A DNA stretch of 64,000 bases from Candidatus Lernaella stagnicola (GTDB taxonomy: Bacteria; Lernaellota; Lernaellaia; Lernaellales; Lernaellaceae): positions 51,574-115,573 of the forward strand of contig JAVCCK010000002.1 in the NCBI GenBank assembly GCA_030765525.1. The letters are read 5' to 3'. Every line of letters begins with the position of its first letter. Position 1 is the stretch's first letter. A model generated the notes under the pieces. That model ran no database searches, was not told where the DNA came from, and worked only from the letters and a program-made list of their open reading frames with translations. Made by a program: the position numbers and the translations under genes. Of this stretch, positions 45,450 to 53,167 are shown one piece after another.

Positions 45450-46598
45450 ATGACCCGTTCCCGCAAATTCACTTTTCGCGTCCTGTTGCTCATCCTGTTG
45501 CTTTGCCTGATCGGGCTTGCCGCGTGCGGCGACGATGATGATGACGACAACAACGATACCGCCGTCGATGACGACGACGACAACGATAATGATGACGACA
45601 ATGATGACGACAATAACGACAACGACAACGATGATGACGACAATAACGACGACGACAATGACGACGACGATACTCCCGCCCTGGACCTTGACTGGATAAA
45701 ATTCGACGGGACACCCGCCCCGGATTCGGCGATTATGGCGGCCATGGCCTACGATGAAATTTATCAGCAGGTTGTGCTTTTTTCAGGCGGAACAGGGCTG
45801 AATCGGGATACATGGCTCTGGGACGGATCTGCGTGGAGCAAGGCCGATCCCTCCAAATCCCCAAGCGCTCGGATCGGCCATGGAATGGTCTACGATTCCA
45901 AAAGCCACCAAGTGGTGCTTTTTTGCGGAATCGGCCTTCTCTTATACCCCAACGACACCTGGACCTGGGATGGCGCCGATTGGACGAAAATCGACACAAA
46001 TCATACGCCTCCAGGGCGGGCCAATTTTGGCATGGCCTACGATCGCTTGAGGGAAAGAACCGTGATTTTCGGGGGCTGCACGGGGAATCCCTGCGCAACA
46101 CCCCTGGACGACACCTGGGAGTTCGACGGCGTCGATTGGCAGCAGGCCACGCCCGCCACCATACCCGATCCCAGAATTTCTCCCTACATGTTCTACGACC
46201 GGGTTATGGAAAAAACGATTCTGTTCGGAGGTTACGGGGGTGGGGAGAAATCCGACACATGGGCTTACGACGGGCAGGATTGGGAACTTTTATTGGATGG
46301 TTCTACCGATAGCCCCACGCCCAGAAGCGCCGGCGCCGCCGCCTACGATCCTGTTCGACAAAGAGGGCTGATTTTCGGAGGCGAGGGCGGCTATATGACC
46401 TTCCTCGATGAAACATGGCAGTGGGACCAGGCCGGATGGCGGCTGGTCGAAACCGACACCGCTCCGCGCAAAAGAAACCAGACCTGCGGCGCATTTCATA
46501 CGCAAGCCGACCAATTCGTGATTTTCGCCGGATGGTTCAGTACTGAATTTATTCCCGTTATTTTCAAGGACACATGGTTGTTGGAGGAGAAGCCATAA
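45450..46598 (+). CDS. Poly-Asp lipoprotein with Kelch repeats (382 aa)
   Basis: The signal peptide MTRSRKFTFRVLLLILLLCL ends at lipobox LAAC, followed by GDDDDDDNNDTAVDDDDD and ~35 more acidic residues. The mature part is a chain of about six Kelch repeats, each with a MAYD or MVYD strand and a VLFSGG/VIFGGC-type strand followed by DTWLWDGSAW-like segments, which should fold as a six-bladed beta-propeller. No catalytic residues are evident, so a binding or structural role at the cell surface is likely. Its upstream leader and signal peptide are nearly identical in DNA to those of the gene at 46658, although the mature domains differ completely. Confidence 0.82.
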   Translation: MTRSRKFTFRVLLLILLLCLIGLAACGDDDDDDNNDTAVDDDDDNDNDDDNDDDNNDNDNDDDDNNDDDNDDDDTPALDLDWIKFDGTPAPDSAIMAAMAYDEIYQQVVLFSGGTGLNRDTWLWDGSAWSKADPSKSPSARIGHGMVYDSKSHQVVLFCGIGLLLYPNDTWTWDGADWTKIDTNHTPPGRANFGMAYDRLRERTVIFGGCTGNPCATPLDDTWEFDGVDWQQATPATIPDPRISPYMFYDRVMEKTILFGGYGGGEKSDTWAYDGQDWELLLDGSTDSPTPRSAGAAAYDPVRQRGLIFGGEGGYMTFLDETWQWDQAGWRLVETDTAPRKRNQTCGAFHTQADQFVIFAGWFSTEFIPVIFKDTWLLEEKP

Positions 46599-46657
46599 GC
46601 AAAGAGCAACCTGTTTTTTGGAAATATTTCTTCCACTGATTCCAGGAGAAAGAACCG

Positions 46658-48238
46658 ATGACCCATTCCCGCAAATTCACTTTTCGCGTCCTGTTGCTCA
46701 TCCTGTTGCTTTGCCTAATCGGGCTTGCCGCGTGCGGCGACGATGATGATGACGACAACAACGATACCGCAGTCGATGACGACGACGACGACGACGACAA
46801 CGATGATGATGACAACGATGATGATGACGATGATAACGACGATGATAACGATGACGACGATACGACTTTCGACGACCTGTATCTGGCGCCCTGGCCGCAG
46901 GAAAACATCGAGCCGGCCGACTACGACGAAACCGTCCCGGCCGGCGATGGCCGTCTCAAAGCCGAAGCCTACGACGAGTTTCACCTCGATTGGCATCAGC
47001 CGTACTACGGCAGCACCGTCGGCACCGTAAGATTCACCGACGAAACGCGCGCTGAAGTGCTCTACTACGGCGACTTCGGCGATAGCTGCATTTGGACGGG
47101 CACGTACGTTGTCAGCCAGTCGTTGCGCTACCACGTAACCGGTGACGCGCAGGCCAAAACCAACGCGATCCGCGCCGTCACCTCACTGGACAGGCACTTG
47201 CACGTCACCGGGCGGCCGGGATTCATCGCGCGGTATGTCGCCACCCGAGATGAGTATATGTACAACTTCTACGGCGGCGACGAATGGTGCGACGCCGATG
47301 AAAACTGCCACCACGTCGAAACCGGCGCCTTCACCGGCGACTGGTGGGACGGCAACACAAGCCGTGACCAGTACACCGGGTGGTTCTTCGCCATGGCGAC
47401 CGCTTACGACCTGATCGACGACCAGCCCACCCGCGAGATGATCCGCGACGACGTCACCGAAGTGCTCGACGAACTGATTTCGACCAATTGGTGGATCACG
47501 GACGTCGACGGCCGACCGACGACCCGCGCACCGAACGTCTTGAGCACGCAGCAGCTCACCTGGTCGCTTATCGGCTACCATCTGACCGGCGAGGCTCGTT
47601 TCAAAGCCGAAGTGGAGAACTGGATCGCCGACGACAAACGCCTCGCGCTGCGCCTGGGCAACATCACCTTCATGAACCGTTACGGCCAGTATTACGGCAA
47701 CAACCTCGGACACCAGAATTTCTATTCGCTGCTGCGCCTGGCCCAAGCGTACTTCGGCCCCGAAGACATGGACTTTTTCCGAGGCCTGTTCGACTCGCAG
47801 ATCCATTCCTTCACCCGGCTTTCGCACAACGCCTTTTTCAACGGCATCCACATGGGCCAAGGCATTTACGAACCCGACCCCGGTGACGATCCTTATCAGG
47901 ATCAGCTTGAGCTGGATCTAACTGATTTCCGCGACGCACCCAACTGGGTGTATTTCGTCGATCCGCCCGACAACGAACTGGACCCGGTGTCCGTGTTTCT
48001 TGACGACCTGATGACACAGTTCCCGTTCCTGGCCGAGATCATGGGCAATGTCGATCCGCAATCGCTTGAGGCGCACCCCGTCTTGGAGCAATGCTCAACC
48101 GACTTCTTGTGGCAGCGCAACCCGTTCCGGATCGAGCCGTGCGGCTCCGATGATCCCAGCGTAACCCGGCCGGGCGTCGACTACCTCGTCGCGTATTGGC
48201 TGGCCTCGTACCACAAGTTCATTGACAAGGGTTTCTAA
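46658..48238 (+). CDS. Poly-Asp lipoprotein with helical (toroid-like) domain (526 aa)
   Basis: The signal peptide differs from that of the Kelch gene by about one residue (MTHSRKFTFRVLLLILLLCL) and ends at LAAC followed by a long Asp/Asn tract. The mature domain is helical with EAYDEFHLDWHQPYYGS, TGDWWDGNTSRDQYTGWFFAMATAYDLI, STQQLTWSLIGYHLTGEARF, NLGHQNFYSLLRLAQAYFG and WQRNPFRIEPC. It is a paralogue of the 41077 lipoprotein, sharing the SRD-Y-GW helix and the VDYLVAYWLASY ending. An alpha/alpha toroid glycan enzyme is possible but no active site could be assigned. Confidence 0.72.
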   Translation: MTHSRKFTFRVLLLILLLCLIGLAACGDDDDDDNNDTAVDDDDDDDDNDDDDNDDDDDDNDDDNDDDDTTFDDLYLAPWPQENIEPADYDETVPAGDGRLKAEAYDEFHLDWHQPYYGSTVGTVRFTDETRAEVLYYGDFGDSCIWTGTYVVSQSLRYHVTGDAQAKTNAIRAVTSLDRHLHVTGRPGFIARYVATRDEYMYNFYGGDEWCDADENCHHVETGAFTGDWWDGNTSRDQYTGWFFAMATAYDLIDDQPTREMIRDDVTEVLDELISTNWWITDVDGRPTTRAPNVLSTQQLTWSLIGYHLTGEARFKAEVENWIADDKRLALRLGNITFMNRYGQYYGNNLGHQNFYSLLRLAQAYFGPEDMDFFRGLFDSQIHSFTRLSHNAFFNGIHMGQGIYEPDPGDDPYQDQLELDLTDFRDAPNWVYFVDPPDNELDPVSVFLDDLMTQFPFLAEIMGNVDPQSLEAHPVLEQCSTDFLWQRNPFRIEPCGSDDPSVTRPGVDYLVAYWLASYHKFIDKGF

Positions 48239-48418
48239 CGCCGGCGACAAACAACGCCATCGGTATTGAGCCCGGGATTTACCTGCAGAAGAATCCTCGA
48301 TGTTCGGCCTGCATCTTGTGTATTCTAACAGCGGCACGGTGGCGGTTGTATACGTGAGGGTCGACAGTCTCTTCCTTTAGAAGGGCGACTTGTTCTTGAA
48401 GGAGACCGAGGTGAATCG

Positions 48419-49324
48419 ATGGAAATGATCGGCAAGGCTCATGAGACCACGGTCCGCGACACCACGATCACCTGGGGAGAGATGGGCGATGGCTATCCGC
48501 TCGTGCTCCTGCACGGCATCCTGGACTCTCACCGCGCCTGGAGGCGGGTGGCGCCCCAACTCGCCCGGCACTTCCGCGTCTTAATGCCCGACCTGCCCGG
48601 TCACGGCTACTCCGGGCGGCCCGACGCGCCGTACACATTGACCTGGTACGCCGATGTGATAGCTGCCTGGATGGAGGCCGTCGGCGTCGAGAAGGCGCAT
48701 ATCTGCGGTCACTCCTACGGCGGCGGCGTCGCCCAGTGGATGGTGTTGGAACAGCGGGAACGGATCGACCGTTTGGCGCTGGTGTCGGCGGGCGGTCTGG
48801 GGCGCGGGGTTGCGCCGGGCATGAGGTTCGCCACCTTTCCGATGCTGGGGCCGCTACTCACACCCTCGGTGATGCGCCTCGCCCTTCCCACTTTTCTGCG
48901 GCTCACGCCCGCCCTGTTCGGCTACATGGAACCCGAGGAGCAGGAACGGTACATCGCGATGAGGCGTATCCCAGGTTCCGACATGGCGTTTCGGCGAACG
49001 GTCGGAGAGGTCATCAACTTCTTCGGGCAGTACATGCAGACCATCCAACGGGTCGACGAAGTTGAGGAAATGCCGCCGGTCGCCATCTTTTGGGGAGCGA
49101 AGGACCCCGTCATCCCGGTTCGCCACGGCAAGGATGCCACCGCCCAGTCGGAGGGCATCACCCTCACCGTTTACAAGGGGTGCGGTCACAGTTGCCACCT
49201 GGACGCGCCGGAGCGCTTCGCCACGGACCTGACGGATTTTCTGCTGGACCCCAACCGGCGACCCGCGCGCTTTCTTGCATCATCCCGGAAAACGTGGCTC
49301 AAGAGCCTGTTCGGGCCGCGTTAG
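48419..49324 (+). CDS. Alpha/beta hydrolase (301 aa)
   Basis: Classical fold with oxyanion motif VLLHGILDSHRAW, nucleophile elbow GHSYGG, acid Asp in FWGAKDPVIP and catalytic His in GCGHSCHLDAPE. The cap region (residues ~135-215) is helical. No signal peptide, so cytoplasmic. The ATG at 48419 has GAGG seven bases upstream; an ATG at 48425 is possible. It hydrolyses an ester or similar bond; the substrate is not predictable. It stands alone between the lipoprotein cluster and the minus-strand small gene. Confidence 0.88.
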   Translation: MEMIGKAHETTVRDTTITWGEMGDGYPLVLLHGILDSHRAWRRVAPQLARHFRVLMPDLPGHGYSGRPDAPYTLTWYADVIAAWMEAVGVEKAHICGHSYGGGVAQWMVLEQRERIDRLALVSAGGLGRGVAPGMRFATFPMLGPLLTPSVMRLALPTFLRLTPALFGYMEPEEQERYIAMRRIPGSDMAFRRTVGEVINFFGQYMQTIQRVDEVEEMPPVAIFWGAKDPVIPVRHGKDATAQSEGITLTVYKGCGHSCHLDAPERFATDLTDFLLDPNRRPARFLASSRKTWLKSLFGPR

Positions 49325-49342
49325 TGATCGATCGGTCTATTC

Positions 49343-49525
49343 CTAGTCCTTTTTCCTGTAGACGTTGAGCCCAACCTTTTTGTCTTCAGCCCCCTCGATG
49401 GACACGTTGCCCCCCGTGGTGGCAATGATGATCGTCTTGCCGGAGGCAGACGGCCCGAATTCTTTGCTCACGTCCACCGTGATGGTCAGGATATCGCCTT
49501 CCAGTTTCATTTCTACGTTCTTCAT
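49343..49525 (-). CDS. Small conserved-looking protein of unknown function (60 aa)
   Basis: ATG at 49525 has GGAG upstream. The 60-residue sequence (MKNVEMKLEGDILTITVDVSKEF, then GKTIIIATTGGNVSIEG, then KVGLNVYRKK) is regular beta-strand with no signal peptide and no Cys. Even composition and clean ribosome-binding site make it look real. Function not recognised. It converges with the alpha/beta hydrolase gene. Confidence 0.6.
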   Translation of the reverse strand: MKNVEMKLEGDILTITVDVSKEFGPSASGKTIIIATTGGNVSIEGAEDKKVGLNVYRKKD

Positions 49526-50028
49526 GCCTTGTCATCTCCTTTGCCGCAATGGTTGTTGGATTGAACGTATCGTAACAGACGGAGCCGATGTAAACCAGGA
49601 AATGAACTCCGCTCTTGGCGAATCATTTCGCCCGAACACTGCCCCACTTTCGTTGCGGAGCCGGCGGTCTCCCAGGAACTCTTCGCTACATTCCCGGCTC
49701 GGATCAGTCGATGGGCGTGGTGACGGCGTAGAATGCCGCAAGCTATCGGGAGGCCCGAAGCGTAGGCCGAGAATCATTGGTTTCAACGCGAGACAAAAGT
49801 ACGATTCGCTCGTGCAACCATGATTATGTGGAGTCGGGTTCGGGAAGTTTGGCTTTAACGAGGGGCGGTGCGACGCCCCTTCCCCGGCAGTAAATCGGGG
49901 GCGGATTCTCACAATGACTGGTACCGTAACTGGGGGCAGGTCACCGGGACAACGTACGACTCTGGTTTGGAGCAGCGAGATTGCAAAGTTTCCTGCCCCC
50001 CCAAAAGCCGAGCTCTAATGGGAATCGC
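49526..50028. repeat. Gene-free stretch with inverted repeats (503 bp)
   Basis: No convincing gene. A stem-loop (GGGGCG and CGCCCC, 49863-49878) and a longer inverted repeat (GGGGGCAGG at 49932-49940 with CCTGCCCCC at 49992-50000) lie here, the latter 29 bp past the NifX-like gene. The segment around 49921-49952 (TACCGTAAC, GGGGGC, CCGGGACA) recurs near 57191-57221, so it is probably a dispersed repeat that may also end transcription. Confidence 0.45.
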
Positions 50029-50442
50029 TCATGCATCGAGGCTTAATTCCCGGGTTTCGACCGATCGTGCGGCGCTTTGTCGTTGGGCAACCATGCGCTC
50101 AATCTCGCGAAATGACTTCTGGATCAGCCGGAGCGCCTCGACGACCGTTTGCGCCTTGACGACAATCGGCTCGTGCTTGGTGTTGGCTGCGATACGTCGA
50201 AAATTGGGGCTGTCTTTGTTGGCGATAAAGACGTCAACGTCGCTCAAGATGCCAATGATCATCTTCATCTTTTCGCCACTGGCGTGTTCCATGTCGATGG
50301 CTACGTTGGTTCGGGCGTCGATGAATTTCGCGTCACGCTGCGCAAACACGTCGTAAATAAAAAACTCTCCGGTATCCCCCATGTGGGTCGGCGCGATGTG
50401 GACACCATCGTTACTACCAATACATACACGCAGTGCGTTCAT
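50029..50442 (-). CDS. NifX/NifB-C-like FeMo-cofactor-binding-fold protein (137 aa)
   Basis: The ATG at 50442 follows GAGGAGAGAGATA. The sequence MNALRVCIGSNDGVHIAPTHMGDTGEFFIYDV then MIIGILSDVDVFIANKDSPNFRR has the dinitrogenase iron-molybdenum cofactor-binding (NifX/NafY/NifB C-terminal) fold. Small stand-alone members occur in many anaerobes without nitrogenase and are of unclear role. It is the last gene of the minus-strand redox operon, directly after the LarC-TrmO fusion. The C-terminal ~25 residues are variable. Confidence 0.75.
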   Translation of the reverse strand: MNALRVCIGSNDGVHIAPTHMGDTGEFFIYDVFAQRDAKFIDARTNVAIDMEHASGEKMKMIIGILSDVDVFIANKDSPNFRRIAANTKHEPIVVKAQTVVEALRLIQKSFREIERMVAQRQSAARSVETRELSLDA

Positions 50443-50453
50443 TATCTCTCTCC

Positions 50454-51818
50454 TCAAGAAACTCGGTCTGATTTAGGGTCGAGAAATAGCCTCAACGCAT
50501 TGGGATAAGCCGTCGAAAACACCTTTTGACCCAACCCGACGCCCGCATCCATCGCGTTGGTCGCTTCGGGCATTTGGGTGACGTAAACCGGCGACAGTGC
50601 CGCCAATATCGCTGCGCCGGTTGGCGTAAACAATTCCGCACTCACCGGTCCGGCGGCGTGCGGAATCTCATACTGTTCCAGGATCGCGCGCGTGGCCGGT
50701 GCCGGAACCGGAAGGCGGCCGTGCGAAGTCGGCGGTGTTTGTCCGCCCCCCACCCGAACCGGGGCGACACAGGTGACGCGTTCGAGATCCACGGCCAGAT
50801 ACTGCAACGCCCACGCAGCGCCGACCACGTCGACCAGGATGTCCTGCGCTTCGTGAAGTTGCCCGCCACCCGGGTGCGCGTGTGGCTCTCCACGCCGGTG
50901 CAATTCAAGATGGTCACTACCGGCGAGCCAGCCGTCGTTGCCCCGCCCGACATTTTCGAACGAATCACCCGGATCGCCATCGAGCGATTGGATATAGGGC
51001 TTGATGTCGAGAATTGGTGTGCCGTCGAACAGATCGAGCGAATCGGTGTAAAGGCGCGCACCTTCGATTCGCCTCAACCGGACGCGGGTCAAGCCGATGG
51101 GGCTCGGGCGGTTGGGGGAACGCGTGGCGAACAAGCCGTAGCGGCGAGCGTCGTTCTTCCATGGCGGCCGCAGCGACATGCTGTAACCGGGCGAGCGTTC
51201 CAGGTAAGACAAAACAAACACGTGCGAAAAGGAATCGAGTCCGGCGAGACCGGCGGCAAAATCGGGCTCGATTTCGATAAAGAAATTCTCCGCCCCCGAT
51301 TGGTTCTCCGTGGATGGTTGATACGGCGCCTGCTCGTGATAGGGAGTGTGCGCGGTGCCGACGGCCGTCAACCCGATCGTATTCGAGTCATTGTTCTGCA
51401 CCGGACCGAGAATGTCGTGGGCAACGCGTTCGGCCCGGCAAAGGATCGCCAGCGCGCGATGCGCGAACCCCGCGTACCCGCCGCGTATGTCGGTTTGCCG
51501 CAACGCCTCTTCCAAATGATCGGGCGCCTCGGCAATGGGCATCGGCGAAGTCGACACCGCGTCCACGGTGATTTGTCTCGCTCGTGCGCCGTCGTCCACG
51601 TCCCCATGTGCGACTTTGACTCGGGCGTCGCCCAAAAACGTCGCCGCCGTCTCCATGGCCGCGATCGTATCTTTTTCCGGCGCCCCCAGCGCCAGCAGCG
51701 CCGCCGCGAACATGTCGCCGGCCATGCCCATGCTCGGCTCGATCCAGAGTCGACGCCGGGGCGTCGGGCCGCGCCCAGGTGAATCCTCCGATGGTGGCGG
51801 CATCCGACGGTTGCTCAT
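50454..51818 (-). CDS. LarC1-like protein with an inserted TrmO (TsaA/UPF0066) domain (454 aa)
   Basis: Residues ~22-145 match the start of LarC (LWIEPSMGMAGDMFAAALLALG), the nickel-pincer cofactor maturation protein. Residues ~148-300 are a complete TrmO tRNA-methyltransferase-type domain (IGLTAVGTAHTPYHEQAP, FSHVFVLSYLERSP, RSPNRPSPIGLTRV, LDLFDGTPILDIKPYI). LarC then resumes at ~308-447 (HLHEA-like AQDILVDVVGAAWALQYL, HGRLPVPAPATRAIL, FTPTGAAILAAL, YPNALRLFL). The C-terminal LarC2 domain is absent. So a TrmO domain is inserted inside LarC1. The start has AGGAAAT upstream and overlaps the end of a flavoprotein remnant by ATGA. Role in nickel-pincer biosynthesis is inferred; an active TrmO would use SAM. 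Confidence 0.82.
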   Translation of the reverse strand: MSNRRMPPPSEDSPGRGPTPRRRLWIEPSMGMAGDMFAAALLALGAPEKDTIAAMETAATFLGDARVKVAHGDVDDGARARQITVDAVSTSPMPIAEAPDHLEEALRQTDIRGGYAGFAHRALAILCRAERVAHDILGPVQNNDSNTIGLTAVGTAHTPYHEQAPYQPSTENQSGAENFFIEIEPDFAAGLAGLDSFSHVFVLSYLERSPGYSMSLRPPWKNDARRYGLFATRSPNRPSPIGLTRVRLRRIEGARLYTDSLDLFDGTPILDIKPYIQSLDGDPGDSFENVGRGNDGWLAGSDHLELHRRGEPHAHPGGGQLHEAQDILVDVVGAAWALQYLAVDLERVTCVAPVRVGGGQTPPTSHGRLPVPAPATRAILEQYEIPHAAGPVSAELFTPTGAAILAALSPVYVTQMPEATNAMDAGVGLGQKVFSTAYPNALRLFLDPKSDRVS

Positions 51819-51930
51819 ATTTCCTGTCTCACCGCGAGACCCTGCGCAAACGCGGTTTCGATGTTGGCGGGATCGAAGGCGTCGCCGATCACTTGGAGCT
51901 TGCCGACGAGGCGACCGGGGGTTGGCCGAT
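51815..51930 (-). pseudogene. C-terminal remnant of an NADH:flavin oxidoreductase-like protein
   Basis: The short frame ending at 51815 reads GKLQVIGDAFDPANIETAFAQG, the typical C-terminal segment (IGDA-P-AI-G) of FAD/NAD-containing 2-enoate reductase-like enzymes. Upstream sequence is not coding in this frame, so only the tail remains. Its TGA overlaps the ATG of the LarC-TrmO gene, suggesting that a former operon partner has been deleted. Confidence 0.5.
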
Positions 51931-52021
51931 CACTTTCGGATTTGCGGCGCGCCCGCCGTGATTGCTGTTGAATTATGGTTTTTGCCTCGCTCGTTTTTGG
52001 TTGCCTACAGCGCACCGTTTT

Positions 52022-52621
52022 TCACGACACCAGTTGATTCGCCATGGCCGCCGGAAGGCCGACAAACATACGGTCACGCGTCAGGCAACCGCCGTCGCGC
52101 GATGTGTCGCAACCCAGCGCTATCGTCATGTCTTGCTTTTGCAACGCGCCAACGATCACGGTGCCGCAGATAGAAACGACGCTCGAAATCTCGGGTTGGA
52201 AGCTCTTTTCGAAGCGAGTCTGGTATGCACGCACGACGGCCATAACCTGGTCCGGTTGCAGGCGCGCGACCCAAACTTCCGGGTTGTCTTGAATCCCGAT
52301 GCCGATGGATCCGGCTTCTACCTCGCAATGCGGGGTCCGTTCGACAACTTGCTCGGCATAGGTGCGCGAGAAACCGTGTTGCTTGATCGTCTGCTCGACG
52401 ATGCCCTGTTTGTTTTCACCGCCGCAACCAAAGGCGAAACGCGCCCCGACGCAGGACAGTTCGCGGGGCTTGAGCAGGACCTTCCCGATGGAGGCGGTTT
52501 TTAGCGCCTCACAGACATTGGAAACCTGCGGACAATTGAAATCGTCCTTGCACGCTACGTCGAGTCCGAATATCGAAATACCGAACCAACGACCTCCGAA
52601 TTTTTCCTCCAACGGTTTCAT
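52022..52621 (-). CDS. DUF169-family protein (199 aa)
   Basis: Residues include MKPLEEKFGGRWFGISIFGL, SCVGARFAFGCG, GIGIQDNPEVWVARLQPDQVMAVV and SICGTVIVGALQKQDMTIALGCDTSRDGG, the usual Cys- and Gly-containing landmarks of DUF169. The family is widespread in anaerobes, often next to redox or metal-cofactor genes, and has no assigned reaction. The start may be the ATG at 52621 or a GTG at 52636. It lies between the ferredoxin and the LarC fusion on the same strand, so it probably belongs to the same operon. The cysteines are consistent with metal or cofactor binding. Confidence 0.7.
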   Translation of the reverse strand: MKPLEEKFGGRWFGISIFGLDVACKDDFNCPQVSNVCEALKTASIGKVLLKPRELSCVGARFAFGCGGENKQGIVEQTIKQHGFSRTYAEQVVERTPHCEVEAGSIGIGIQDNPEVWVARLQPDQVMAVVRAYQTRFEKSFQPEISSVVSICGTVIVGALQKQDMTIALGCDTSRDGGCLTRDRMFVGLPAAMANQLVS

Positions 52622-52694
52622 TTTCCCGACCTTCACCGAGTTGAAAGATGACGCCTAAAAAAACAAGGGAGAAACCGAACATCCGCCGCTGCCC

Positions 52695-53003
52695 TCATTT
52701 CCACCAAGACATGAACCGACTGCGAGTGCGACCGCGGTGTTGTTCGCCATGCTTTTCCGTTCCCTTCCTGTACCCGGTGGTGGTTCCGGAATCGGAAGTG
52801 GGTGCCGGGGGCGACACCACCGCTTGCGGGGTCTCGTCGATGGACAGTGCCTGGGCGCGACATTCGGCGACGCATGCGGCACAAAACAGGCAATCCTGGT
52901 GGCTAATGTGCGCGATGGTGTCGACGGTGATGGCCTCGACCGGGCAGACCCGCGCGCATGCTCCGCAACCGGTGCATTGGCTTTCGTTCACGATGATTTG
53001 CAT
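52695..53003 (-). CDS. 2[4Fe-4S] ferredoxin with C-terminal extension (102 aa)
   Basis: The ATG at 53003 is preceded by GAGGAA. The first cluster motif is CTGCGACARVCP; the second has CLFCAACVAEC. After ~60 residues a basic, Ser/Thr/Pro-rich tail of ~40 residues follows, ending FMSWWK, which is not part of the fold. It lies directly downstream of the flavoprotein gene, so it may exchange electrons with it. Confidence 0.85.
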   Translation of the reverse strand: MQIIVNESQCTGCGACARVCPVEAITVDTIAHISHQDCLFCAACVAECRAQALSIDETPQAVVSPPAPTSDSGTTTGYRKGTEKHGEQHRGRTRSRFMSWWK

Positions 53004-53167
53004 TTCCTCGGGTTCCTTTCTTCTTTCGTCGCCGGTCACGGAAAACCCGGCTTCATCAAAATATCAGTCCCACCAACCGGTGCCCGCGCGGTGCCCATCC
53101 GAAATGGCTTTCGCGGTCCTTGGTCGGTTCGTTTCGCGTTCCTCTCTTCGCGATCGTGTGACGCTGT

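Noticed and set aside
50029..50442. Evidence for nitrogen fixation
   Set aside because: A lone NifX-fold protein is common in anaerobes without nitrogenase and no nif structural genes are present.
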